From: Prinsepia uniflora
Taxonomy: Eukaryota; Streptophyta; Magnoliopsida; Rosales; Rosaceae
NCBI GenBank assembly: GCA_032719365.1
Contig: CM064872.1
Location: 68,574,752-68,638,751 of the forward strand
DNA: 64,000 nucleotides
Direction: 5' to 3'
A model generated the notes under the pieces. That model saw only the letters and a program-made list of their open reading frames with translations, was not told where the DNA came from and made no database searches. The position numbers and the translations under genes are program-made. This document shows positions 36,238 to 50,400 of this stretch, in pieces; within the stretch, counting starts at the first letter, position 1, and the number at the start of each line of letters is the position of its first letter.

Positions 36238-38355
36238 AAATTACTAGGTGCGCGATTTTGATTCCTATAGCTGGAGAAAGGTATGAAATGATTTACATAT
36301 ATAAGCACTTTGTACTCTTTAATATCAAATTATCACTACACAAAGACTATTAAAAAGTTCATACCCCATTAACCTTGTAGAAAATAAAGGATCTAACACG
36401 AAACATATCTGCATTTTTATGACAGTTATCGAGTTTCATCTTTCATGTTGGTTCACTGCCCTTGAATGGATCATTGCTTGATTTTGGTACAATCAAAGGA
36501 TTAAGCCGCTCAGTAAAACCCGACTGGCAACGAACGCAAACAGAAGATTTATTTCTTTCTGGTTGTAGATTTTTTATTTTTTATTTTTTATTTTTCGTTT
36601 TTGTTAGAGTGCCGGGTGTTTGATACCGGTTTCCTTACATTGGTTAAGAATTAAGATTCAGAAGTGAGAACAGACGGTTGGTAGGTAAGCCCCACCAAAA
36701 TTGGTAGGGGTGTCCATACGCCTTGCTTGTACCCAAAAATGAAGCATAGGGCAGCCTGTACCCAAAATAGTAAATTCACATTATTCAAGTAAATATTTCT
36801 TCTGCCTTTGCCAATTGGCATTCTCCGTCGCATTGGCATCTCATCTGAAATGAAACTTCTGACATTATTTTGTACAAAGCAACTAAACACAAATTTGATA
36901 CGCCAATCACATAGGTTGGATTTGATATTAATCAAACTCGAAATGGTCAAAATTGATTTTTCAATTCACAATATTAATCGTTAAATTTGATATAAGTCTC
37001 GTAATTTTAAATTTGAAATTTTGAAAACATAAAATTTAATTTGGAATTTCTAATCTCATATGGATAAAGTTCACATCAATCATATCATAAAAAATCCGAG
37101 CTCAAAATTCATGCTCAAATCTACACTTGAATTGCTTTTCTTCATGTGAAGCTTATAATTCCAAATTGCAAATCCAAAATTTTGAAAAGAGAGAAAAAAA
37201 AAACACAACTTCAAAACATCATTCATAAATGTTAGTTCACCTCAACCATATTATTGAAAAACCAAACAAGAATTTGCAAGTCAAAAATCATTCTCCAACC
37301 CTCAATATCAAACCCAAAGAATTTTAGCCAATTCAATTTTTATTTTTTATTTTTTAGATACAAGATCAATATTAGTCAGAAATAGTCAATTCTGTTTACA
37401 ATTATTTAATTTTAGTTTAGAGTTCACATACTTCATATTATTAACACAAATTGTAAGTAAAAATTCTTCTAACCACAAGATGTGTTGCAAATAGCAAACT
37501 ATCACCTTTAACTAAAGATTAAACCAACCTCCAACTTTTTTTGGAAGTTTGAAGAAACCTCGTAGTATTTATTTTTAAAAAAAATCATTCTACCACCCCA
37601 AATATCGAATGGAAAGAATTCTGACCAATTCGATTTTTAGTCGATTCAGCTTACTGTAATCTGAATTTAGTCAATTTTTTGGGTATTTTCTAGATTAAAC
37701 AAAATATTATCAATTCATGCAATTCAATTTAATTCGGTCAACTTCGGTTGTTCTGGAGAGCAGACCCTTGTTGCTCGTATATAGCTAGGGAGGCTTTAAA
37801 CCTTGAGGAAATAATTATAATTTGAGAGAAAAAATTATTCAAAAGAATATGAAGTAAATAATTTTAGAAAACTACACCTATCATTTACAGAGGGCAGTTA
37901 ATGAGCTCGACCATGCAATTAGTAGCTAAGCACCCAAAAGAAAACTGTTCAACTACACACCTGCTCTCAGATTAGGTTGGAACCGTAAGAACCAAAATTT
38001 ACAAGTATAAAATACAAATTTAATATTTTTTTTTCCTACAATAATATAAATGGTACATTTTCAGCGAGCTTAGTAAATGAGTGATTAGGATGCATCTCCT
38101 CATCAATGGAAATTCCTCTCTTCTTTTTCTTGTTTGCCTGACAATGGCAATTTCTGAAGAACGGATATTTCCATGAGCAATTTAGCTTAGGCCCACCAAT
38201 CAGCAGTCAAATAGCCCCAACCGATCAGCCCCTGCCATGTGCGTGGTCAATTTATATATTTTTCTCTCCCACAATTATGACTCAAATTATTGGATTCTCC
38301 CAATGTGTACTATATGTAGGTGGTCAATTCCCAGAGTTCAAACGCCGGCTAATTA
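36238..38355. other. Intergenic region between converging genes
   Basis: Contains the 3' UTR of the GT43 gene and that of the symplekin gene. It is AT-rich. The minus-strand frame at 36651-36950 has no recognised domain and is not supported as a gene. No repeat with a second copy in the window was noticed. Confidence 0.6.
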
Positions 38356-41300
38356 TCACGTTGAAGTTGCTCCATGAACTGAAGAACTTGTGTCTTTAGG
38401 GTGAAAAGATGATGGAACATGCGGTTGCTGCAAATGTGTTTCACTTTCTAGGCCAAGAATTGCAAGTGTCGGTCTGCCAAAACACACACAATAAGCATTA
38501 TACAGCACATAAAATTCGCCATCTCGGTGTTTGTATGGAGGAAAAAGCAAAAGGAGACTAAAGCAATTATGGTAAATCTGATTGATAGTGAAGTTAAAAT
38601 CAAAATCAAAATCAAAACGGAAAATGAAGAAAATTCTATTCTTGAAAGTTATTCTCAAGAAAATAAGCGAATTAAAACATAAATCCTATAAACCTATGCA
38701 AAATCTTGGAATCCCATAACTGCATTATGAATAATTGAACTGTAATATTGAGTCAAACAGCTTTTCCTCATTTTCATAGTCAAAGAATTCAAATTTTATC
38801 TCCAACTTCTATATACCGGATACATTGCAAAGGAACCAAGAACCAAATGCACAGTAGTTACATACCTTGAGAGTGAGGCTCTCAGACTAGGCTGGCTAGC
38901 ATAAGCCGCAAGGGGACCTCTGAGGTTTGCATATTTGTTCAGAGCACCATCAAGTTGCGGGGGGGGTAACTGCAAGGGAACAATAGGGAAACAAAGCTAT
39001 AACTAAACTCGTCAACAGAAAGCAAGCTCTCCATATGCGTAGAATCTGTTATACCTGTAACAAAACATGAAAAGAATGTGGCTGTGTCTGAGACGCACAT
39101 TTCAAGAAGCCAACCCATAGTTTTGGCATTCTCCACACCTGCAGACATATTACATATGGAACATCAGTTGCTCGTTAGCCATGTTAACATTATAAGAGCA
39201 CATAGGACCGAAATAACGCATACACATTAAAAAAATTATAACCTGAACACACATACCTGTTTACTCACAAGTTTCAAAAGTATTTCCATGACAAAATCAA
39301 CCTGTATGGAACATGGAAATCAGGACTGTATTGGGGAAAAAAAAGATAAAGCAAAAAGAGAAAGTGAAGAAAGAAAGAGTTACCAATGAAGGAAAAGCAT
39401 CAATTGCTTGAATAATTGTTCGCATAAAGAGAAGAGGAAGAGGAGTTTGATCAACCTGAAAAATGAACCAGTTACACAAAATGACTAAATGATGTAAAGC
39501 AAAGATTTTCGGACGATCTATACACACCATCTGATTCAGCGCCTTTGCCAAGACCTGCTGTGTGAAAACTGTCCGCTGCTCAAAACATGCTGAGCAAGCA
39601 TCAGTTATCTGCAAACAAGCATACAGAGACAGCAACTCTATTATCATAAACAAATCATGGCATACCTTCGGAAAATTGCTATATAAAGAGCATCATATAA
39701 ATAAAGCCTCATTGGGCTGTGTAGAAGTACAACCAGATCCGTGCCAAACAGTAAAACCATTTACTATTGATAAGGGATGCACCTCGGCAAGACAAAAAAT
39801 ATTTAACCCTACCAGCGGGAGGAACTTTGGCACCTTCACCAGAGTTCTTTGCAAAAGCAAAAGTTCAGCTTAACATCAGTCAATCCAATTAATCCCGATT
39901 TTCTGGAGGTTTTATTCCATCAAAGTTGTGTTTTCTAGAGAAGTCCCTGATATACACTGCAAAGAAGACTAATATATACATACAACATCCACCAATTTTG
40001 GGCCGAATTATTTTCCTTACAGTTGGATTGTTGTAACTTATAAACCCTGTGATATTCTGGATTGCCCTATCTAAAAACACGCTCAAATCCATGACCTGTA
40101 TTGTTGTCAAATTGACCAACAATACACTTACAACACAGATTGACTATAGAAACTCGATTATCCGAAATTTGGGAAACAAATATTTGTCAAACATTGGATA
40201 GAAAGTAGGACCAAATGAAATGCAGTTTAAGAACAACAAGTGGCATTTACTAAATCATCAACTTTCTACTCAATGTCAAAAAGGATTAATTTACAGAAAA
40301 AGATATTTGCCTTTACCTTCTTTAGTGTGAGGCCATCTTTCTCAGGAACAATACCATGGATGGATACCAAAACTTCTGCAGGAGTTAAAGCTGGACCTGT
40401 ATGTGCTGAGCCCTGCAATTGTAAGGATATAAATCTTCGCATATTATTGACTTCCGTTCTGTCAAATTCTGTCTCAACTAATTCCTCCAACTTCAATTGT
40501 TTATCTTTGAGAAAATTCCGAAATATTGGTGATTTGGTTAAAGGTAGGCACCGGTGTGGTACCAGCCTAAGGGTAGGCACCGGTGTGGTACCAGCCTAAG
40601 GGTAGGCACCGGTGTGGTACCAGCCTAAGGGTACTCCGACGCCCAAGTTAATGATGGGTCTGTGTGTAAGGAGTCAGTGGAGAATAGAAATTCGAAAAGT
40701 AGATGTGAATAGTAAATACTTAGTTATCTTTATAGGGAAAAGTGAATCCCTTTTGTATGGGTGTGAGGTTAACAATAAATATATTCTTCCGATGTGGGAG
40801 AATGAGCATTCATTCTGAGGCTGACACGTGGCTGAAGGGGTCTATCCACGTGTCAATACTGATTAGACATTGCTAGGGTTACTAATGTGGGCTTGGGCCC
40901 CTTGAGCTTTGTAGAAGTATGTTGGGCTAGAGGTATTGGGCCTATTGAGTCTTGGTTAATATGGTCTGTCCAAGGACACGTGGCTGAACAGGATTCCTCT
41001 CTAAGTTGGCACATTTCGTGCATCAACGGTATGCATAAAGAAAAATCATAAATTTTAGTTCTAGACAATGCTCGTCTGACTTGACAAGCAAAGCCTATCA
41101 CTCTGATCTCATGACTAACCACCATTGTTTGTCTTTTTATAGAAACTATGCATACACTTCAGGCAAAGTAAAAAAGTAAATGATTGTACACATTATTATA
41201 AGCTTTATATCCTTCAAAATTTCTTATATCCTTCACATTTATACACACTTTCATATTACAAAGCTTTGTACACATTATTACAAAACTTTATATCCTTCAA

Positions 41301-41365
41301 AATTTCTTATATCCTTCATATTTATATACACATTATGCTGTGAAAATCTCGACTATGAAAGTGTG

Positions 41366-41410
<45 letters not shown>

Positions 41411-44400
41411 TTCAAATTTCGTAGAAACAGAACACTGAAAACCGCATATACCTGTAGTATGTGAGCAAGTGCTCTTTGGAACTTCTCTAATGGAAGAGCA
41501 ACAAGCCGAGGGAATATAGGTAAAACCTGGAGCATAAAATCATTACACAACCCTAAGTAAATATCAATGTGAAAATAACAGCATAACAAATTTCAATACT
41601 TTTTTCTTGGCAATCATTCAAAATATGTGATAATGCTTCATGAATGGATATTATTTAATAAAGCATGATAAAGAAAAGAACACTATAACATGATAATCAA
41701 AACAAAAGTGGAATTGGTTTATGTTGCCTCAATTTCATATATTAGTATCATGCTCCCCTCGCTTGTGCTAGAAGGGGGTAATTACGGTTGAAATCCTACC
41801 AAGATAATCTGTATTGACATAAACATTTTCAAAGCTTTCATAACATCTCGCCAAAAATTTTGGTGAAACATGACCATTTCACACGAGCAATGACATCATG
41901 CAGTCAAGTGTTTGCACATATTCTAATTGACAAGTTAAATAAAAAGACCTATGGTCCAGAAGCTTTTCAATTTATATGCTTACTTTTTTTTAAGACTACT
42001 TTTGTTACTTGTTAGAAGCAAAGGTCCGGAATGGCTAGTTAGTAACACACCTAGGCCTGTAAGTGAAGCTCGACAACTACCATAAGCAAATGAGCAAACA
42101 CTTCCTTTAAGATTGACTTGCATATAATGAGCAAAAGACCGATCTTACATATCGAGCTCTACTTTACCTGATTTGTCCTTTTTATGCTTCTAAAGTACCT
42201 GAATTGCTCAATAACACCTTCTTCTTTTTTCTGGAGATACACTATCAACATAGATAATCCCACATCCTATATGGAAGGATCTTCGTTCAGCTATATAAGC
42301 CCACTCTCCCCAACAGCTTTTGAATAATTTAAGTCCAAAAATTAGAGAAGGGAGGCAGTTAATTCTTTATTCCATCTTATAGATGACATCTTAGACTGCT
42401 TGATCAATGCCAATTGGTTTTGGGGTGTACGCTCCAACCTTAACAGAACAAGTCATTCATTGATGTGCAAGGAGGGAATTTATGTAAGTGATTCTGTAGC
42501 TCAGCAAGACTACAAAGGAGGGAACATGTTGAAAACATAAATTTGGGTATCTAACCTTGCGGATAAATATGTAACATCCAAAACAATGCCAATCTAACAT
42601 GGTATCATAATAAGATCCTGAGTTCAAACTCCATTGATTCCATCTTCCAATTCATATTCAATCCAACGGATTGCATTCTCCAATGGTTGGGGCTTACTAT
42701 GCCTAGAAAAATTCTAAAGGGCATGAAAGCTGCGCGCTTATTGGGTCAGAAACTAATTTTAACATGCGATGTTCATTGTTTGATTAATGGCCATTTGAAA
42801 CATGTCCCCATTTTTTAGTGAGGATACTGTGGTAAAGTAACCTAGTTACAGAACACATTAATTCTTCTTACATGCATCTTCCCATGTGAATAAATAAACA
42901 AATTAAGAGTCATACTTGATTTTACTTTTCTTGACAATGCTTAAGGCGGTGCTTATTTTTTCAAGAAAGCTTTTCTTTCACCTTATCTAAATTCATGGTC
43001 TTAACTAACTTTTAATATAACGAAAATATTATTTTTAAAGCATGCATGTATAAAGGTTAGAAATATGACGAAGACAGCCTAATCTTTATGACATTGCCTT
43101 GTTTTTAGACTCGGCACAGACCGAATTACTTTGGACATAATTTGTCTTTGTCAAATGTCTTATATTTCACAGGTTTCTATGGTGTTAAAAATGTTTTACT
43201 TACCTTCTGGATAGCTAGTTAGTCAATTTTTATATTTTTTTATTTAGTTGTTGACAATAATGTAAGTTTTATTCAAAGATGAGTCTGCAAATATGTTTAG
43301 ATACAAGTTAAAGGGTTGTCAATTGTGTTGGGTTTATGTACTTTTTCTATAACTTGAACATACTAAAACACAATCGTCCCAGGTAAAACCAGACTAAAAT
43401 CGAGGCATACAAAATAACTAAAATCCCACATTATAACCGCTTCGTTTTTAAGAAATGTTAAACCAATACCACTTAACAAATATAAGTACCATATCGTAAG
43501 GACTAGAGAATAAGAAACTAACCTCATTTTTAGAAAGTGCAGACAGCATTGGAATGAGAATTGAGACGTCCTGCAGGCAATATTATCCAACTCAGGTTAT
43601 TGTAAAAATCGGGATAAAGATTAACTTCTGACCAAAAGAAGAAGCTTTAGTCACTTGAAGAACCTTTAATTTAGTTTCATACAAATGTTTAACAGTGGCT
43701 ATCAGATCGGACGAAGGCGACGTCTCTTGGGTCAATATTTGAAGCACCTTGCAATGCAACCAAAAGAAAATTCTAAGTCATCTATGTACATAAAATCTAC
43801 AAATAAAAGAAAAATAGAAATTAACAAAAGCTTAAGAATCTTGACATTATAAAAAACAGGAAAAAAAAAACCTACCAGCATCAAAAGATTTTCACTTCCT
43901 TGTGGCGGATCAGATATAATCTTTAGCAATTCAGAATAAGATGACCCAAGGGCCCTTATAAGAACGGGAATATGGCGATGAAAAGCCTGAATCATTTCAA
44001 AAGATCACAAAAGAATTAGATTAAGTGACATTAGCAAATAAATTTGGTTAGGAAAATAAATCATATAAAATCATTTCTCATGCATGGCTTATTTCCTGGT
44101 CATGAAATAAAATTTTATTTACAATATGCAGCACTTGGAAACCTAAAAAGGAAAAGTAAAAGAAGAAATTGTTTGCAATTAAACTACAGTTCTTCCAACT
44201 TGTATCCACCATTAAATACAAGCAAGTCCTCAGAGAGTAATGCAAAAGAAAAATAAATTTGTTGACAAAGGAAGACCCTTAATCATAATACGAAACAGTA
44301 TATACAGATGTGCAACAAGTACAAAGAAGTATTGAATTGCTTGTAACTCCCAACAATTGCAAGTGCATGAGCAGATTGTCTAACCTTAACAGGTATGGAT

Positions 44401-47400
44401 GTACACCTAAAATTAATTGAAGACCATATAGGATCAACACAACAATAGAACTACTCCGGAGCTATATGTAACATATATATATATATACTGTACTTGCGAT
44501 AGAAATCACTAACTGTGATGTCTAATTGTGTAATATGTAAGAAAACTGTGAAGATGTGTCCCTTTGTGAGCTTGGGGCAATATCTTGAGCCAGAATTCTA
44601 TCCACTTAAACTTTTAATGGTCATTACAGTTTCCAGACTGCAATCATATATACAGCATCACATCCAGAGTTGGTTTACCTGACGACCTGATTCAAACAAG
44701 CCTGACTGCTCAACCTAGCATAAAGATACTACTCACTTCCAGGTCCTCACTTTGAAGGATAATGTCACAGGAAGAAAGCATGCAGTAAGTAGCCGACTAA
44801 GTGAACAGATACTGTGACACATAACATATTATTCATCTAACATGTCACAATTACTACAAATATTTATGCCAACAGTATCAACTAGAGTTTCACCTGCTTT
44901 ACAGCTTTCGGAGCATGTCCATAAGTGTTAAAAACAAGCTGAATAAGACTAGGTTTCTGCAAGTAAAAAAGAAATCAAAGAAAAAGAACCCAGGTTAGTA
45001 CCACCGGGAAAAAAATTAGAAAGAATAAAAAAAACCGTATAAAACTTACAAGAAGTAATTATGACAGGTTACTAAGGAATTCTTAGTAATGTGAAATGAT
45101 AGACAAACCTTTATACATAGAGCAAAAAACAAAGAAATAAGTCGTTGAACTTCAGGAAACGACACGGGGGATAGTGGTTGGTCCTTTCTTGTGGAATCAC
45201 TTTCAGAATTTCCAGACTCCGAAACTTCAAAATCACTAATCGATGTTTCTTGACTTCCAAGCTGAAAAGGAAGAGATGAAAATTAAACTCCCACACTAGG
45301 AAGTAAATCTGGGTTTAATAGGAGTGATTCCTATTTGTGAGAGCAATAAACTACCATCATTAGTTTAATTCCTATAGATGGTGGGCCGCAACATATAAGA
45401 GGGAGAAATGAAAACAAGCAAAAATAATGTGAACAATAAAAAACAGCTGGGTCCCACAATTAATAGGTAGCCTAATTCATATATAGAAATGAAGATCACC
45501 TAAATCTTGTGGAAGGCCTAAGATGCCATTGCTCTGCCACTAGTACTACTGGTCTGGTGGTATTCCTACCCACTAGTGGGAGGCCTAAAGTCTTAAGTTT
45601 GATACTCGTAAATAGTGAGTTCAATACAAAATATATGTTTCCCACTCCCTCAATATCGTTGATGCTAAGGCACCAAAGGACTTTAAAATGCAATACTATA
45701 AGACTTTAGCCAATTGATGAGCTGTTAATGCTATAACGCTACTTGAATTTCCCAATTAACAATAGCTAAGTATATGAAAAGGAAAACATTATCTTCACCA
45801 TACAAGATTTCATGGTTGGTTGCAATTGCATGGACAAGAAAAGAGATATCAAATGAAAGAAGCCTACCATCCCTTCATCCCTTTTCCCTGTGGAACCAGA
45901 TTGTGAATGCTCTATACCCAAAGAAGGTTGTTCAATAGCAGACAACAACATATTCGTAGCAAATTTCTCAATAATTGCTGAAATGTAGCTCAACTGATAG
46001 AGCTTGTTTGCCACCTGCAAAACACAAACAAAAGACATTTTGAGGCATCATTAAAAAAAGAGAAAACTGATTGAAGTTCTTGACTTCTTGCTTTTCAAGA
46101 GGGATTAAAATTAGTCGAAAGTAACTCAGAAACATCTTGAAATCAGTCCATTAGCAAGACTTGAAAATTTTATTGAGCAGTTATAACTCATACCAGCCGG
46201 ATAGCTTTGGCTCGGATCTCATCTTGTGAATGAACAGCACACTGCCATCAGCAAACATTTGTTTGAGTAAGGTGTTGTGTGGATGTATCTCAAAACAATG
46301 TATCAAAGTATGAAAGTAAACTAAGAACACAAAGAACTACGTGGTACGGCAATAAGCCTACGTCCATGGGTAAAAACAGAGAGGAATTTCACTAATAACG
46401 AAAAGATTACAAAAGAGATTAACTCTCACAAACTCAAAACCCAAATCCCAAATACTCAGTAACAAATGGTGGTGTCCAACAAAAAGACTCCTCACATAAA
46501 ACTAAAGCCTATGCGCCTACTAAATACTATTCTAGCTGAACCTAATCCTATAAGGAGTACAAACCCAGAAACCTCAGAAGACAGGAAACCAGAGTCCTAC
46601 AAGGATTAGGGACTCTAATCCTTATAAAACATGAAATCAAAACAGCTAACAATAGTACGTACTAAATGACTTATAATTTAAGCCAAACTACAACAATCAC
46701 CACCTTGACTTTAATTTTACTCAAGTCTTCAAACGGAACTTTCCTCCAACGTCTTCTTCAACACAAATCATGCAAAAGCATGCTAACCAAAAGTGCCTTG
46801 ATCAATTCAGAAGTGATTCAAACGAGAACCTGAGTTCTCCAACATCACCAAACAAAACCAAGCACACCAAAACAAAGCTGAATGAGGCACCAAATACACG
46901 AAAAAACCCCACCTTCTCACAAACACCATGGTCCGAAACTCCACAAATAGACTCACTCCACAAATGTATGGCATATTCTCCAAAACAATGCTGATTACAC
47001 ATTTATGATGATGAAGAGTCCAAAGTCATTCAAACAACAACCATTCACCCCAAATTCAAATTCTAGGAATACCAAATTTTGCCTTTAACCAAAGCCTACC
47101 ATCATTACTTGAGCACCAACAAGACAACAAATCCAAATAACCAGCAGCAGTTCAAACCAAACAGAGTCTTCAAAATAATTTGCAGTAGATGAAGCCCAAC
47201 AAACAAAATAGCAGGGACAAACAAATTCAGCCAAAAGTCCGTAAACCAACAAACCACATATATTCTACACTTTTGCAGAACCTAACAAATTGACCCTCAC
47301 AAATTATACACCTATCAAAACCGCCACGAACGTCTGAATCTGACAAAGAACAAATTGATGTAGAAACCCACATCCAAGTTTCTCAAATTCTGAACAAACA

Positions 47401-50400
47401 AACCATCAAATTGGTTTTGTATATGTCAACTTCGAATCAAATAGAGTACAAACGCTACTTTAATGGTAGCCAAACTGGTGAGGGATTATCCAAAATCTCC
47501 AAGTCATTCCTCTTGTTGAATTTTCCAATTCAATATTATGCCATCATGCAAACATAGCCCAAGTCGAAACTCAAGCTCTGATACCAATTGTTGTGCGGAA
47601 GCGTCTCAAAACAATATATCAAAATATGAAAGTAAACTAAGAACACAAAGAACTACGTGGTTCGGAAATAAGCCTACATCCACAGGCGAAAACAGAGATG
47701 AATTCCACTAATAATGAAAAGAAAAGATTACAAAAGAGATTACTCTCTCAAACCCAAAACCCAAATCCCAAATACTCACTAACAAACAGTGGTGTCCAAC
47801 AAAAAGGCTCCACACATAAAACTAAAGCCTCTGCGCCTGTTAAATATTATTCTAGCTGAACCTAATCCTATAAGGAGTACACACCCAGAAACCTTAGAAG
47901 ACAGGGAAACCAGAGTCCTACAAGGATTAGGACCTCTAACCCTTACAAAACACGGAATCAAAACAGCTAACAATTGATAAAGATACAAGGGAATCTCAGG
48001 AGATTGAGGATCAATCTCCCTCATTCCCAGATCTCAAAAGTCAAAGGAATTTAGCAAATTCCTTCCTAAAACTGTCCTAGGATCTCTGTAGATACTTCCC
48101 TAGTTAGGTCCACGATTTCCTACCTAGTTTATAATTGTTTTCCTACTTAGACTTACCTAGGAACTGTATATATAGGATTCTCCTATTGTAAAGAATTATT
48201 AGTTAATAAACAAGGAAATTCATACTTGTTTATGGTATCATAGCAGTAAAAGCTCCACCGAGCAACCCTAGAAAGAAAACCCTAATCCATGGCCGCCCAA
48301 CCCACTCCTGCAGCCGCCACGCTTAGCCCTAATCCCCCACCAACCACCGATACCACCTCCCCCTTTTCATCTCTCATCTCCATCAACGCCGCCCAGTTCC
48401 CTGTGAAACTGACAGCCACCAACTCTTCCCGTGGAGAGCACAATTCAATGCTCTCCTACTCGGATACGATCTCATGGGGTATGTTGATGGTACCCGTCCT
48501 TGTCCACCCACAACTGAAACCCTAGCCCGTGCTCTCTGGTTTTGCCAGGATCAGCTCATCCTCCATGCGATCCTTGGTTCTGTCTCTCCTCAGGTAGTAA
48601 CCCTGATCGCTGCTGCCAAAACTTCAGAGGCAGCCTGGACCCGCCTCACACGGCTCTATGCTAGCAAGGCTCGAGCTCGTGTTCTAGGCCTAAAGGAGCG
48701 GTTGACTCTCCTTCGCCGTGACAATCGTCCTGTCACTGACTACCTGCAGGAAGTCTGTCTTCTCTCCGATGAACTGGCTGCAATTGATGCCCCCCTCCCA
48801 GATGATGATCTCCTTCTTTACGTCCTTAATGGCGTCGGCTCTGCCTTTAAGGATATTTCTGCTGTTGTTCGTTCTCGAGACACTCCTGTCTCTTTTGAGA
48901 ACCTGCACGATATGCTGGTACAGCATGAGGCCGCCACCACACGTGAAGCCCCTGCTTCCCCCCAACCCCCCATCACTGCAAATTCGGCCAACACAGCCCA
49001 TGGCACTTCCTATAACCGTCAGCCAAGAAGCTCTTCTGACCACCGGAGCTCCTACCAGCAGTCTGACAACCGTGGTTACTCCTCCACCTGCTCTTCCCAG
49101 CCCTCCACCAGTAATCGCAGGTCCAATCCAAACCAAGGCAGCGGCTATTGAGGGTTCTGTCAATGGTGTGGCATACAGGGGCATAGCGCCAAGCGCTGTC
49201 CACAACTTCAACAAAATCCTGCTGCCCAACCCGTAGCCAATCCAACCAACCCGGGCACCTCCTCACCTTGGCTCCTCGATTCTGGTGCGTCTCACCATGT
49301 GACCGCCTCCCCTCACCATCTGTCTGCTGTTTCTGAATACCAGGGCCCAGACGAGATCATCATTGGTAACGGTAAAGGGCTTGACATCACCCATGTCGGC
49401 TCCACCACTCTATCCTCTCCCTCCAATAAATCCTTTCTTCTCCATAATGTTCTCTGTGCACCTCAAATAACTAGAAATATTCTATCTATTTCCCAGTTTA
49501 ACAAACAACACAATACCTCTATTGAACTCTTTCCCTCTTGTTTTCATGTGAAGGATCTAAGCACGGGGGCGGTTCTCCTTCAAGGCCCGAGTAAGGATGG
49601 TGTCTACGAGTGGTCACCTGCAACCTTACACCAACCACAGGCACTGGTAGGCATTGTTGTTTCACCCAATCTTTGGCATCGTCATCTTGGTCATCCCCAC
49701 TTCAAAGTCCTCCACAACGTCCTTCGTCAATCCTCCATCAATCTGTCTCCCAAGCTCAAAGAGTCCCCATGTTTGTCATCTCTTTGTAATAAGAGTCATA
49801 GGCTGCCATTTGGCACCTCCTCCCTTCACAGTCATCGTCCTTTACAATTAATATATACCGATGTGTGGGGTCCTGCCCCTCACACTTCCATTGACTGTTT
49901 TTCTTATTACATTATTTTTGTTGACCACTACACGAAGTATACATGGCTTTATCCTCTAAAGGAAAAATCTGATGTCTTTTCCACCTTCATTGATTTCAAA
50001 ACTCTCGTCGAAAAATACTTTCAACATCCAATTCAAACTCTATACACTGATGGTGGTGGTGAATTCACCAAACTCAAACCCTTCCTTGCCACCCACAACA
50101 TAAATCACCTTCTTACCCCACCTCACACTCCCCAACACAATGGCGTGGCCGAACGACGCCATCGTCATCTTGTTGAAACCGGCCTTACCCTCCTTCATCA
50201 AGCCAACCTACCCCTAACTTTCTGGACCTATGCCTTCAAAACAGCCGCATACCTCATCAACCGTCTTCCTACCTCCATTCTCCACAACCAATCCCCATAT
50301 ACTGCCCTCTTCCAACAGCCACCCAACTACCACCGTCTCAGAACCTTTGGATGTCTTTGTTTTCCTTGGCTCCGGCCCTACAACTCCAATAAACTGCAGC

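Noticed and set aside
36651..36950. Minus-strand frame of 99 codons between the two genes
   Set aside because: No domain, no second exon and ordinary intergenic composition; may be a chance frame or old repeat.
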